DNA of 27,858 nucleotides from Deferribacteraceae bacterium UBA1873 (lineage in GTDB: Bacteria > Chrysiogenota > Deferribacteres > Deferribacterales > Flexistipitaceae), in NCBI GenBank assembly GCA_002338145.1, contig DDHP01000017.1, positions 1 to 27,858 on the forward strand, read 5' to 3'. The notes beneath the pieces are model-generated. The model had not been told where the DNA came from and searched no databases. It worked only from the letters and a program-made list of their open reading frames with translations. The position numbers and the translations under genes are program-made. Positions 17,798 to 26,301 of the stretch are shown one piece after another (within the stretch, counting starts at the first letter, position 1; every line of letters starts with the position of its first letter).

Positions 17798-18850
17798 TCA
17801 ACTGTATATTTTATAAACGTATTTATCTAACACACCGCTTAAAATTTCACAACCCGTTTCCGTTACCAAAACAGTATCCTCCAGCCTTATCCCAAAATTA
17901 TCCGGGATGTATATTCCGGGCTCAACAGTAAGAACCATGCCTGGAGCAAGAACAGTATCATCTTTTTGCCTAAACGCTGGTTTTTCGTGAACATCTATAC
18001 CAACACCATGTCCCAGTCCATGATTAAAATATTTACCGTAGCCTTTATCATCGATGTACTCTCTTGCCACAGAGTCAACATCACAGCACTTAACACCCGG
18101 TCGGACAGCATCGGTTGCCTTTTTCAGAGCTGAATAAACTATATCAATTATTTCCAGTACAAGCTTATTTTTTGAATTTAAAACAACACGTGTAATATCA
18201 CTACAGTAGTTCTTTTTACAACCATAATCTATGATTACCGGTTCACCTTTTTTAATAACTTTTGACGAAGCCCGCCCATGTGGCAAACCAGAACGATCGC
18301 CAGAAGCTACCATTGTATCAAAGCTCGTTGAATCAGCTCCCAAAATTTTCATATTATATTCCAATTTAGCCGCCCAGATAACTTCCGGCAGATCATAACT
18401 TGCATCCTCTATCAAATCTGTAAATGCTTTTGCGGCTATTTGGTAAGACTCTTTTAACATATCAACTTCTTCATAACTCTTAATCTGCCTGAGAGATGAA
18501 AGAAGAGATTTCTTATCCACATTAACATTGCTCTTTTCACTAACAAAGATATAAAAGTCAAGGGGGGTATCCATACTCACCGTTACATTCTTTTTCTGAC
18601 TTAAATAATCTGAAAAATAATCCCGATAAGAATCAACAATTACTATCTCAAATATACTGTTAACCTCATTTTTAGCCTGCGTCTCATATCTTCCGTCAGT
18701 TACAAAAATAAAATCACCAGAATCAAAAACGACATATCCCGTTGTTCCGGTAAAACCGGAAAGATAGTAGATATCACTTATGTTTGTTACAATATAAGTG
18801 AAAATACCATTATTGGAGAATAAATTCTCCACTTTCTCCAGATTGTCCAT
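17798..18850 (-). CDS. pepP: M24-family Xaa-Pro aminopeptidase
   Basis: Metallopeptidase of 350 residues, removing N-terminal residues that precede proline. The start at 18850 (MDNLEKVENLF) has an ideal ribosome-binding site, AGGAGA then GTTTG and the ATG. A longer frame reaching 18940 would overlap aroQ. The N-terminal creatinase-like domain (1-115) leads into the pita-bread catalytic domain. Its metal ligands are Asp208 and Asp218 (IIDYG, SDITR), His281 (GLGHGVG), Glu310 (TVEPGIY) and Glu324 (RLEDT). Its place directly before efp is common in many bacteria. Size and sequence fit the short PepQ/YqhT-like type. Confidence 0.93.
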   Translation of the reverse strand: MDNLEKVENLFSNNGIFTYIVTNISDIYYLSGFTGTTGYVVFDSGDFIFVTDGRYETQAKNEVNSIFEIVIVDSYRDYFSDYLSQKKNVTVSMDTPLDFYIFVSEKSNVNVDKKSLLSSLRQIKSYEEVDMLKESYQIAAKAFTDLIEDASYDLPEVIWAAKLEYNMKILGADSTSFDTMVASGDRSGLPHGRASSKVIKKGEPVIIDYGCKKNYCSDITRVVLNSKNKLVLEIIDIVYSALKKATDAVRPGVKCCDVDSVAREYIDDKGYGKYFNHGLGHGVGIDVHEKPAFRQKDDTVLAPGMVLTVEPGIYIPDNFGIRLEDTVLVTETGCEILSGVLDKYVYKIYS

Positions 18851-18869
18851 CAAACTCTCCTGATCAGTT

Positions 18870-19298
18870 TTAAGAATATTTATTTGCCAGATAATACAGA
18901 GCTGAAAGATATGAATGGATGCCAAGACCTGCAACCACACCGTCAGCTATATCCGCAAGAAATGATTTATGCCGGAAATGCTCTCTGGCAAAAATATTCG
19001 AAAGATGTACTTCCACAAAAGGTTTTTTTGCAGCAATAAGTGCATCCCTTATGGCAACACTGGTATGTGTATATGCTGCAGCATTAACAATAAAAGCACC
19101 CGCTTGAACATTTTTCTGAATATAATCCACTATTTTCCCCTCATAATTACTTTGAAAAAAATCAATATCTACATTTAATCTGTCCCCTTCTTTCAAAAGA
19201 GTTTTCTTTAAATTATCATACGTTATATCACCGTAGTGATTTTTTTCCCTGTTTCCCAGCAAGTTTATATTGGGGCCGCTAATAACGTTTATTTTCAT
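18870..19298 (-). CDS. aroQ: Type II 3-dehydroquinate dehydratase
   Basis: AroQ of 142 residues, dehydrating 3-dehydroquinate to 3-dehydroshikimate. The N-terminal motif GPNINLLGNREKNHYG holds catalytic Tyr22. Also present are Asn72 and His78 in VNAAAYTHTSVAIRDAL, and His98 in VEVHLSN. The usual NP in the INPGAYTHTS motif is NA here, a mild variation. It sits 19 bp before pepP and abuts the Roadblock-like gene. It is in a different predicted transcription unit from aroK-aroB, which lie just upstream. Confidence 0.95.
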   Translation of the reverse strand: MKINVISGPNINLLGNREKNHYGDITYDNLKKTLLKEGDRLNVDIDFFQSNYEGKIVDYIQKNVQAGAFIVNAAAYTHTSVAIRDALIAAKKPFVEVHLSNIFAREHFRHKSFLADIADGVVAGLGIHSYLSALYYLANKYS

Positions 19299-19655
19299 TT
19301 AAATTTCCAGATCCTGTTTTAGTTTTGGCTCAATCACAGTAAGTGCATATTTAAGCTTACCTACAATAGCATTTTTTTCGAGTACAGCAACAACATAGTA
19401 ATATTTATTTATCTTGTGCAAATAAAAAACATCATTGTCACACTCTATTATCATTCTGCCCATCTTGCCAGTCACAAGAAACGTCGTCACCTTATCAATA
19501 TATTTTAAAATTGAGGAGAATTCGGCGGCTATTTCTTCAGATTTAAAGGAACTGTCTTTCACCTTCTCAACAATAAATCCATCTTTATCAAACAGGGCAA
19601 GGAGCTTTATACCTTCCACATAGTCAGCCACAAAACCAAAAATGTCCTTAAACAT
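19299..19655 (-). CDS. Roadblock/LC7-like small protein
   Basis: Cytoplasmic protein of 118 residues with no signal peptide. The pattern (EGIKLLALFDKDGFIVEK, then SILKYIDKVTTFLVTG, then a beta-hairpin GRMIIECDNDVFYLHKINKYYYVVAVL) resembles the Roadblock/LC7 fold of MglB-type proteins, which dimerise and regulate Ras-like GTPases. The call is by pattern only. No MglA-like GTPase is in the window. It overlaps the end of the upstream TPR gene by 8 bp, so the two are very likely co-translated and may act together. It abuts aroQ. Confidence 0.65.
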   Translation of the reverse strand: MFKDIFGFVADYVEGIKLLALFDKDGFIVEKVKDSSFKSEEIAAEFSSILKYIDKVTTFLVTGKMGRMIIECDNDVFYLHKINKYYYVVAVLEKNAIVGKLKYALTVIEPKLKQDLEI

Positions 19656-20835
19656 CTTTATCCTTTTTCACCTTACGGATATTATCAAGCCATTTCTCCA
19701 GCTTTTCCACTACCTCTTTTTTATCACCAGGTATTACCTGTTCACTATTTTCTGTATTATTATCTTTGGTAAAATCATCCACAGGTTGTTCATTTTCAGA
19801 TTCTTTTTCAATAAAATCTGTGTCTTTCTTCCATTCTTCATCTTCTGATGCAGTTTTCTCCGCCTCACTCTCTACAGGTTCTTCTTCTGAACCCTCATCC
19901 TTTGAGTCCTTTTCCAACAAACCTTTTATATCGTCATCAGATACAAAACTGCTCTCTTCATCTGTATAACTCTGCTCATTTTTCCCTGTTTCCGCTACAC
20001 TTTCATCGTTAGCTCCTTCAGCAAGGAGTTTGGAAATATCGTCATCTGAAACGAGTGAATCCCCTTCTTTAAAATCAGGCTCTTCATTTTTAGGCTGGTC
20101 ATCGGGGATCTCCACTTCAAACCCTTCTTCTGACAGAGGCTCGCCCTGTTCATAGGCTTCTATTTCTTTAAGCTTTTTTTCCAGTATTTCTTCTGACCTG
20201 ATATTGTCTCGAGCATATTCCCTGGCTTTTTCATATTCTTCTTTTTCAATAAGCTTATCAATCTCTTCGGCAACATAAAAAAGATCGTCCTCTTCCTCAT
20301 GACCGCTTTCCCTGAACTCTTCTGCCAATTCGTCAGCAAGATCAGCCACATCTTCATCCGAATCAAGCTGAATCTCTTCTGTCTGTGGTTCATCTTCCGC
20401 CGGTTTAGCTTCTGTAGTCTCAGCCAATTCATTAACCAGCTCTCTTAGCTGGACATCTTCCGGAGAAATCATCAGCGCAGTGCGATAATGATTAATAGCT
20501 TTATCGATATTATCTTCGGCTCTGTATATATCACCAAGCAATTTATTAGCTTTATAATTATCCTTATTTATAGCAGCAACTTCTATCAAAAGTCCTTTAG
20601 CTTCATTTATCATTCCTTTGCCGAGGTAGGCCTGTGCAAGCACTGTCTTCGGCGCAACATAATCGGGGTTTGCATCAAGGCCTTTACTGCATATTTCTAT
20701 AACTTCATCATACTTTCCCAGCTTAAGATATGCCAGCGCCAGGGGCATAAACACCTTAGAGCCAGGATCTTCTTCCAGTCTCTTTGAAAAATAATCAATA
20801 TCTTTTAAATACTTATTTTTTACAGTCTCATCCAT
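19648..20835 (-). CDS. TPR protein with acidic tail and duplicated FliM-like motifs
   Basis: Protein of 395 residues from the ATG at 20835, which has GGTGGA just upstream; a TTG four codons earlier is less likely. Residues 1-130 contain about three to four TPR units (FMPLALAYLKLGKYDEVIEI and following). The rest is very acidic and probably disordered. It carries two near-identical segments, LVSDDDISKLL (261-271) and FVSDDDIKGLL (297-307), spaced exactly 36 residues apart. They resemble the FliM N-terminal peptide (LSQDEIDALL type) that binds phosphorylated CheY. There is no signal peptide. It is coupled to a Roadblock-like gene and is the first gene after a strong promoter. Function is unknown; a polarity, motility or signalling scaffold is a guess. 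Confidence 0.75.
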   Translation of the reverse strand: MDETVKNKYLKDIDYFSKRLEEDPGSKVFMPLALAYLKLGKYDEVIEICSKGLDANPDYVAPKTVLAQAYLGKGMINEAKGLLIEVAAINKDNYKANKLLGDIYRAEDNIDKAINHYRTALMISPEDVQLRELVNELAETTEAKPAEDEPQTEEIQLDSDEDVADLADELAEEFRESGHEEEDDLFYVAEEIDKLIEKEEYEKAREYARDNIRSEEILEKKLKEIEAYEQGEPLSEEGFEVEIPDDQPKNEEPDFKEGDSLVSDDDISKLLAEGANDESVAETGKNEQSYTDEESSFVSDDDIKGLLEKDSKDEGSEEEPVESEAEKTASEDEEWKKDTDFIEKESENEQPVDDFTKDNNTENSEQVIPGDKKEVVEKLEKWLDNIRKVKKDKDV

Positions 20836-20865
20836 ATATCCACCCAAAAAAAAACGTATTAACTG

Positions 20866-20894
20866 ATTATACCCCCAGGAACTCGTCGTTGCAA
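20866..20894 (-). promoter_or_regulatory. Sigma-70-type promoter for the TPR/Roadblock-aroQ-...-hppA run
   Basis: On the minus strand a -35 TTGCAA (20889-20894) and a consensus -10 TATAAT (20866-20871) are exactly 17 bp apart. They lie in the gap between aroB and the TPR gene. The start point would be about 25 bases before the TPR start codon. No terminator is visible after aroB, so readthrough from aroB is also possible. Confidence 0.78.
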
Positions 20895-20918
20895 ATAATT
20901 ATGCACACTCCGACCTGG

Positions 20919-21962
20919 CTAAGAAGAAAAAACAATTTTCTGCAGTTCTTCCGCTCTGATCTCGTTGCAAATTTCCCCTTTGCCGATTTCCTTTGCAAAA
21001 GCAATAGTCACACCTGTACCTGAAGCCTTTTTGTCGCTTTTTATACTTTCAGTAAACGTATTTGCTCTTTTGACACTATAAATTATTTCATAATTAAAGT
21101 TCAAGAGAATTTCTTTGAGCTCATCAGCAACCTTTGGCTCCGCAAGCCCTTTTTCAACAGCAAAGAGGGTTTCATAATACATGCCGATAGCAACAGCATA
21201 GCCATGTTTAATGCTGTGTAAACTGTCCGCTTCAACAGCGTGGCCCACCGTATGACCGAAATTAAGCAATTTCCTCAACCCTTTTTCCTTTTCATCCTGA
21301 TTTACAATATCAGCTTTGATTTCACAGCATCTTTTAATAAGATCAGCCAGAAAAATTTTACCTTTCAATTCTTTCCTTTCTTTCAACTCATAAAACATAT
21401 CTTTGTCAAATATAGCAGCATATTTAATAACTTCAGCAAAGCCGTTCATAACCTCTTCATGCTCAAGTGTTTCCAAAAAATCTATATCAATAAAAACACA
21501 GTCAGGTTGATAAAAAGCGCCAACCATATTTTTCACCCCTCCAAAGTTCACCCCTGTTTTCCCACCTACACTGCTGTCAACCATAGAAAGAAATGTTGTG
21601 GGTATATTCACAAAAGAAACCCCTCTCATATACATAGATGCAGCAAAACCAACTACATCTCCGGTAATCCCCCCACCAACAGCAACCACAGTATCATCTC
21701 TGTGCAGATTTTTGCTCTTTAGATAAGCAAGGATTTTTTTTATATAATCAATATCTTTATTTTTCTCTGAAGCATCATATATATAACAATCAGCATTTTT
21801 AAATAACTCAGTATATAAATTATAAACATTTGAATCAACGACAAAAACCGTTTTATCTGTTGATGCCATTTCTTGAATTTTATTCTTCACAAAGCCGTTG
21901 CCAATATAGATATTATAACTGTAATCTGTCTGTTTTTTTAGATTAACACGGACACTATGCAT
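20919..21962 (-). CDS. aroB: 3-dehydroquinate synthase
   Basis: AroB of 347 residues, converting DAHP to 3-dehydroquinate with NAD and a divalent metal. Visible are the glycine-rich VAVGGGITGDVVGFAASMYMRG, PTTFLSMVDSSVGGKTGVN, and the metal-ligand histidine segment LLNFGHTVGHAVE. Its start overlaps the aroK stop by 8 bp, so the two are coupled. Length is normal. Confidence 0.96.
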   Translation of the reverse strand: MHSVRVNLKKQTDYSYNIYIGNGFVKNKIQEMASTDKTVFVVDSNVYNLYTELFKNADCYIYDASEKNKDIDYIKKILAYLKSKNLHRDDTVVAVGGGITGDVVGFAASMYMRGVSFVNIPTTFLSMVDSSVGGKTGVNFGGVKNMVGAFYQPDCVFIDIDFLETLEHEEVMNGFAEVIKYAAIFDKDMFYELKERKELKGKIFLADLIKRCCEIKADIVNQDEKEKGLRKLLNFGHTVGHAVEADSLHSIKHGYAVAIGMYYETLFAVEKGLAEPKVADELKEILLNFNYEIIYSVKRANTFTESIKSDKKASGTGVTIAFAKEIGKGEICNEIRAEELQKIVFSS

Positions 21963-22458
21963 TCATTTCCTCTAAAATGTCATCAGCCGCCTCTTCAATA
22001 CTCAAGTCGCTGGTATCCACAATAATATCACTTTTTATATAAAAATGTGCTCTTTCAAAAAGAAGTTTTTTAATCTCTCCCATCGGATCCTCAACATCAA
22101 GCAGCGGTCTCAGGTTTGAATCTTTGACCCGCTCGTAAACAACTTCCGGTGAAGCAAGTAAAGAAACGGTAATCCCGCTTTTTTTCATAACTTCAAAATT
22201 ATTACTATCTAAAACAACCCCTCCACCGGTGGAAACAACAATATCTTTTTCCTTAGCAATTTCACCAATAACTTCTTTCTCGATTTTCCTGAAATAATCT
22301 TCACCTTTTTTTATAAATATATCAGAAATACTCATCCCTTCCTTTTGTTCTATTGCTTCATCCAAATCAACAAAACGTTTATCCAGCTTCTCAGCCAGTC
22401 TTTTCCCCACAGAAGTTTTACCGCTTCCCATAAATCCCAGAATATAAATATTTCCCAT
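21955..22458 (-). CDS. aroK: Shikimate kinase
   Basis: Shikimate kinase of 167 residues from the ATG at 22458. A TTG one codon earlier is possible, but the AGAGGT site is better spaced for the ATG. The Walker A loop GFMGSGKT is at residues 8-15. The substrate-binding FVDLDEAIE holds the conserved Asp, and STGGGVVL and DSNLRPLL are further shikimate-kinase motifs. It phosphorylates shikimate in the aromatic pathway and is encoded just before aroB. Confidence 0.95.
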   Translation of the reverse strand: MGNIYILGFMGSGKTSVGKRLAEKLDKRFVDLDEAIEQKEGMSISDIFIKKGEDYFRKIEKEVIGEIAKEKDIVVSTGGGVVLDSNNFEVMKKSGITVSLLASPEVVYERVKDSNLRPLLDVEDPMGEIKKLLFERAHFYIKSDIIVDTSDLSIEEAADDILEEMNA

Positions 22459-22511
22459 CAATTACCTCTCAGTATATAAATTTTGTTGTACAGCTTTTGT
22501 CCAAACATGTA

Positions 22512-24257
22512 TTATTCCTTTTTTTGAGTGTACTTAGAATAACTTTTATCAGAATAAAGGTATTTCTGTAAATTTGCAACAAGAGGAGCTGCCATACTGC
22601 CCCCGGTACCTTTTTCGCCCATACTTCTCATATCGTCATAGCCAACCCATGCAATAACAACATACGGTTCCATAATTTCTGCAAACCATGCATCTCTGTA
22701 ATTGTTGGTAGTTCCGGTTTTACCTGCGGTGTCTTTCATGAGACCGCTTTTATTTGCAGTACCAAAACGCACAACATCTTTCATACAATCAAGAATTATA
22801 CCGGCACTTCTTTCTGAAACAATTTTTTTTTCTTTTTTTTGAATTTCTATTTGTTTCCCATTTTCAAAAATTTTACCAATAAAAGCAATTTCTCTTTTCA
22901 CACCGTTATTGGCAAATACAGAGTAAGCCTTTGCCATTTCCAGCACACTAAAAGGAATAGCCCCAAGGGGCATGGAAAAATAAGGCTTGACAGATTCTAA
23001 CCCAAAAGCCTTTGCAGTCAAAGCAATATTTTTCAATCCTGTTTTTACGGCAAGCTTCACAGTTGCGTTGTTAAGGGAATAGATAAGCCCGTTACGAACA
23101 TATGTTTTACCCATGTAAAAGTCGTCATAATTTTTGGGTGAATAAATACCGGAAACAATCGAATAGTGTTCTTTTCTGTCAGCAATAAGATCATATGGTT
23201 TTACGCCATTCTCAAAAGCCGTAACATATACAAACGGTTTAAATATGGAACCTGTTTGGCGTTTCATGTATAACGGCCTTGAAAAAATATCCCGGTAATT
23301 GCCACTTTTTGTACCATAAATGCCTCTGACAACACCCTCTTTATAATCAATAACAACATATGCCGCATTCAGGTCTTTTTTTCTGGTCAGGATATACTCG
23401 TTAACTTTGCGTTGAAGCAATTTATTCAGCCGCTCATCATAACCTAAATACACTTCATAGTTATTTTCACGAACATTTATTAAATTATTTCTTAACTCAT
23501 CTTTAACAGCTTCAACAAGTTTTTGATATTTTTTACTGCTGACAGTTTTATACTTTTTGAAATGCACGCCAGAATTTGCTGCATCTCTGTAAAATTCATC
23601 ATTTATGATACCTTTCCTGTAAAGCTCCCATAAAATACTGTCTATTTCCGCCATTATTTCGGGAAACCCTTTTTCTTTTTCCTCCAGAATATTCAACATG
23701 GTAAAAATAAGAAACATTTGAGTTTTAAAATGCAGCTGGCTGAATTTTTTGCCGGTAAGATATTTAGCAAGACCACCTGCACCTGTCACATCAGCAGAAT
23801 ATTTAACACTATTAATAAGATAAAGGTACAGCTCTGCCACCGAATATTCTTCTGAGAGATATTTTTTAATTGCAACATTTAAGAAATATCTCTCAAGAGT
23901 GTTTAAATAAGCTAACAAAGCAGTTTCACACTGCGTTAACGATGATAATTTCGGGAAATAGTTTTTACGGTAATAATCCAAAATATCAAATTCTGAAAAC
24001 TCCAATGCCTTGATATGCCTGTCGGTAATATCATCCCTGCTTAGTTCATCGATAAAACCGTATTTCTCCATGAAAATAAGTTTCCCATCATGAGTTAATA
24101 TTTTCAGACTGCCTGTTTTCGAATTTTCATCATATTCAATTTGTTTAAGAGGTTTTGCTAAAGCGACATAATACAGACGTAAACTTTCATAGAGTAAAAG
24201 TGAACCGAGAGATAAAATACAAGAAATTGTTAAAAAAAATAAAAATTTAAGTTTCAC
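22512..24257 (-). CDS. Class A-like penicillin-binding protein with degenerate glycosyltransferase domain
   Basis: Protein of 581 residues with one N-terminal membrane anchor (about 5-30). The C-terminal transpeptidase domain is intact: Ser337-x-x-Lys340 (TGSIFKPF), Ser394-x-Asn396 (SLNN) and Lys513-Thr-Gly515 (KTGTTNN). Residues about 75-230 follow the layout of a GT51 transglycosylase, but its hallmarks are eroded. The EDxxFxxHxG motif appears as EFSEFDILDYY (86-96). TITQQ appears as SLTQC (106-110). The YLN-containing segment is YLYLINSVKYS. It is therefore probably a peptidoglycan crosslinking enzyme without glycan polymerase activity. It overlaps rdgB by 11 bp. Confidence 0.85.
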   Translation of the reverse strand: MKLKFLFFLTISCILSLGSLLLYESLRLYYVALAKPLKQIEYDENSKTGSLKILTHDGKLIFMEKYGFIDELSRDDITDRHIKALEFSEFDILDYYRKNYFPKLSSLTQCETALLAYLNTLERYFLNVAIKKYLSEEYSVAELYLYLINSVKYSADVTGAGGLAKYLTGKKFSQLHFKTQMFLIFTMLNILEEKEKGFPEIMAEIDSILWELYRKGIINDEFYRDAANSGVHFKKYKTVSSKKYQKLVEAVKDELRNNLINVRENNYEVYLGYDERLNKLLQRKVNEYILTRKKDLNAAYVVIDYKEGVVRGIYGTKSGNYRDIFSRPLYMKRQTGSIFKPFVYVTAFENGVKPYDLIADRKEHYSIVSGIYSPKNYDDFYMGKTYVRNGLIYSLNNATVKLAVKTGLKNIALTAKAFGLESVKPYFSMPLGAIPFSVLEMAKAYSVFANNGVKREIAFIGKIFENGKQIEIQKKEKKIVSERSAGIILDCMKDVVRFGTANKSGLMKDTAGKTGTTNNYRDAWFAEIMEPYVVIAWVGYDDMRSMGEKGTGGSMAAPLVANLQKYLYSDKSYSKYTQKKE

Positions 24258-24849
24258 ATTTATCTTCTTCCATAAAACGTTTTAGTTTTCTTAAAGCGGA
24301 AGCTCTGTGACTTATTGAGTTTTTTTCATCAGAAGTGAGTTCCGCCATAGTTTTACCGTTTTCCAGAAGGAATAAAGGATCATAACCAAAACCGTTACTA
24401 CCTCTGGGCTCGATATTGATAAATCCTTTGCATTCACCATGAAAAGTGCCAAGTATTTTTCCTTTGTTTGCCAAAGCGATAACACAGACAAATTTCGCTG
24501 TTCGGCGGGAAATTGACACACCCTCAAGTTCTCTAAGAAGTTTAATGTTATTATCTTCATCAGTAGCTCCGGTACCGGCATATCGTGCAGAATAAACACC
24601 CGGTTTTCCGCCAAGGTAGTCAACACATAAGCCGGAATCATCGGCAAGTACATAGCCTTCAACTTTATCAGAAAATGCCAGTGCTTTAATAACAGCATTT
24701 TCTTTGAAGGTCATCCCCGTTTCCTCAATATCATTTGCTGTATTTATCTCTTCATATACAGAACGAACTTCCACCGGAACCTCTTTAAGAATCCGGCTGA
24801 TTTCCCTAATTTTATTTTTATTCTTTGACGCAACAAAAATATCAAACAT
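24247..24849 (-). CDS. rdgB: XTP/dITP diphosphatase (RdgB/HAM1)
   Basis: House-cleaning nucleotide pyrophosphatase of 200 residues, hydrolysing ITP, dITP and XTP to keep them out of nucleic acids. The N-terminal VASKNKNKIREI, the ADDSGLCVDYLGGKPGVYSARYAG motif and the later GFGYDPLF and SHRASAL stretches are all present. It starts 3 bp after the rph stop. The rph-rdgB pairing is conserved in many bacteria. Confidence 0.96.
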   Translation of the reverse strand: MFDIFVASKNKNKIREISRILKEVPVEVRSVYEEINTANDIEETGMTFKENAVIKALAFSDKVEGYVLADDSGLCVDYLGGKPGVYSARYAGTGATDEDNNIKLLRELEGVSISRRTAKFVCVIALANKGKILGTFHGECKGFINIEPRGSNGFGYDPLFLLENGKTMAELTSDEKNSISHRASALRKLKRFMEEDKCET

Positions 24850-24852
24850 CTT

Positions 24853-25569
24853 CTATAACCTCAATATTTTATCCTGTGCTGCGAAAATAACCTCCAGCCC
24901 TTTAAAGCCCAAATCTATCATTTCCGAAACCTTTTCCTTTTCAAAAGGCAATCCTTCCGCTGTGCCCTGAATCTCAATCAGCTTGCCACCTTTGGTACCC
25001 ACAAGATTCAGATCCACCTGTGCGTTCGAGTCTTCTTCATAATTAAGATCCAGATATAATTCATTGTCCACTATTCCAAGGCTGACTGCAGCAACTGAGT
25101 CATTTATCGGATTTTCATCAATTTCTCCCTGTTCAATCATCCTTTTTACAGCCTTATTTAAAGCGATAAATGCTCCTGAAATAGCAGCAGTCCTTGTACC
25201 GCCATCGGCCTGAATAACATCACAATCCAATATTATGCTTTTTTCTCCCAACAGCTCAAGATTTATAACTGAACGAAGACTTCTGCCTATAAGTCTGGAA
25301 ATTTCATGTGTTCTGCCGCTCAGTTTCCCTTTGCTGGCTTCTCTTATATTCCTAAAATGTGTTGCGCGGGGTAACATAGCGTATTCAGCGGTAACCCATC
25401 CGGTACCTGAACCTTTGAGAAAAGGGGGAACATTCGCGTTTACAGTAGCATTGCAAATTACCTTTGTTTCTCCAAACTCAATCAAGACAGAGCCTTCAGG
25501 ATATTTCACAAAATCATCCGTGATTTTTATCAGCCTCATTTCATCGTTCACTCTTTTATCTATTCTCAT
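24853..25569 (-). CDS. rph: Ribonuclease PH
   Basis: RNase PH of 238 residues, a phosphorolytic 3'-5' exoribonuclease that trims tRNA 3' ends. The start at 25569 (MRIDKRVNDEMR) follows a perfect AAGGAGG site. The frame is open 35 codons further upstream, but that extension contains a palindromic repeat and is not part of the protein. Conserved parts include GWVTAEYAMLPRATH, SGRTHEISRLIGRSLR, the stretch DCDVIQADGGTRTAAI, and EIQGTAEGLPF. Nothing is unusual. Confidence 0.96.
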   Translation of the reverse strand: MRIDKRVNDEMRLIKITDDFVKYPEGSVLIEFGETKVICNATVNANVPPFLKGSGTGWVTAEYAMLPRATHFRNIREASKGKLSGRTHEISRLIGRSLRSVINLELLGEKSIILDCDVIQADGGTRTAAISGAFIALNKAVKRMIEQGEIDENPINDSVAAVSLGIVDNELYLDLNYEEDSNAQVDLNLVGTKGGKLIEIQGTAEGLPFEKEKVSEMIDLGFKGLEVIFAAQDKILRL

Positions 25570-25618
25570 AAATCCTCCTTTGAATATTTTACACAAGTCA
25601 GAAAAGCGCGTCTTTAGC

Positions 25619-25658
25619 TTGTGTGACCGAACATTTAACGCATTATGTGCTCGGTCGA
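25619..25658. repeat. Palindromic repeat remnant upstream of rph
   Basis: GACCGA (25625-25630) and TCGGTC (25651-25656) bound an imperfect hairpin whose centre TTAACGCATTATGTGC matches the core of the dispersed element seen at 26615-26640 (TTAAGGCGTTAAGTGC then TCGGTCG). It lies between parE and rph, and could weakly terminate transcription from the toxin-antitoxin genes. Confidence 0.65.
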
Positions 25659-25689
25659 AAACCAAAAAGCACATTATACAGAGCTTTAA

Positions 25690-26013
25690 TTATTTCAACA
25701 GCCTTCTTTCAAGCATCGATTGTAAACTGCGCCTGCCGTCAACAATCAGCATTATATAAAAATTATCTTTATACGTTTTATAAATTATTCTGTATGGCTT
25801 AAAAAATAACTCCCTAAAATCATTAACACCAATTTCTGATAATTCATTGGGGACTGTCCCCCTTTCAGGAAATTCTTCCAAACTTCTGATTATTCTTTCT
25901 ATTTCTTTAATAACATACAAAGCATTTTCAGATGAATCATTATGTAAAATATATCTGTAAATCTCGTTTAAATCTTCCTCAGCATCATCAGTAAAATATA
26001 CATTAAAATCCAT
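25690..26013 (-). CDS. ParE/RelE-family toxin
   Basis: Small protein of 107 residues with the ParE/RelE layout: N-terminal FTDDAEEDLNEIYRYI, a middle EFPERG, then RELFFKPYRIIYKTYKDNFYIMLIVDGRRSL and a C-terminal MLERRLL. The PYRIIY and VDGRR segments are the usual family hallmarks. ParE members poison gyrase and RelE members cut mRNA; the sequence looks closer to ParE, but the activity is not proven. Its ATG overlaps the antitoxin stop (TAATG), as in typical two-gene modules. Confidence 0.88.
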   Translation of the reverse strand: MDFNVYFTDDAEEDLNEIYRYILHNDSSENALYVIKEIERIIRSLEEFPERGTVPNELSEIGVNDFRELFFKPYRIIYKTYKDNFYIMLIVDGRRSLQSMLERRLLK

Positions 26014-26288
26014 TAAGCATTCTCATTGCTCTTATAAATTTTATCAAAAACGTCAGTAGATGGTTTAATTTTGTCTTCTTCAATTTGTTTATTCCCCAAA
26101 GCTAAAATTTTTAAAAGATTTAGAGTTTCCTGTGTCTGCTCATAGCTGTCTATATCCTGTAGCACAACTTTAGCTTCACCGTTTTGAGTAATTATTAATG
26201 GTTCTTTTTCTTTATTAATGTTTCTGATTATTTCCGATGCATGTGCTTTTAAATAACTCAAAGGTTTTATTTTCGATGATAATTTCAT
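26013..26288 (-). CDS. Phd/YefM-family antitoxin
   Basis: Protein of 91 residues from the ATG at 26288, which has GAGG five bases upstream; a GTG two codons earlier is less likely. The N-terminal half (KIKPLSYLKAHASEIIRNI, then EPLIITQNGEAKVVLQDIDSYEQ) is the Phd/YefM DNA-binding and dimerisation fold. The C-terminal tail (QIEEDKIKPSTDVFDKIYKS) would wrap and neutralise the toxin. It is coupled to the toxin gene. A perfect palindrome directly upstream overlaps the promoter, implying autorepression. Confidence 0.9.
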   Translation of the reverse strand: MKLSSKIKPLSYLKAHASEIIRNINKEKEPLIITQNGEAKVVLQDIDSYEQTQETLNLLKILALGNKQIEEDKIKPSTDVFDKIYKSNENA

Positions 26289-26301
26289 AGACACCTCACT
26301 T

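Noticed and set aside
18851..18940. N-terminal extension of the Xaa-Pro aminopeptidase
   Set aside because: It would overlap the end of aroQ by 71 bp, while an ideal AGGAGA site precedes the ATG at 18850.
25570..25674. N-terminal extension of RNase PH by 35 residues
   Set aside because: The perfect AAGGAGG site is at the internal ATG (25569), and the extension covers a palindromic repeat remnant.
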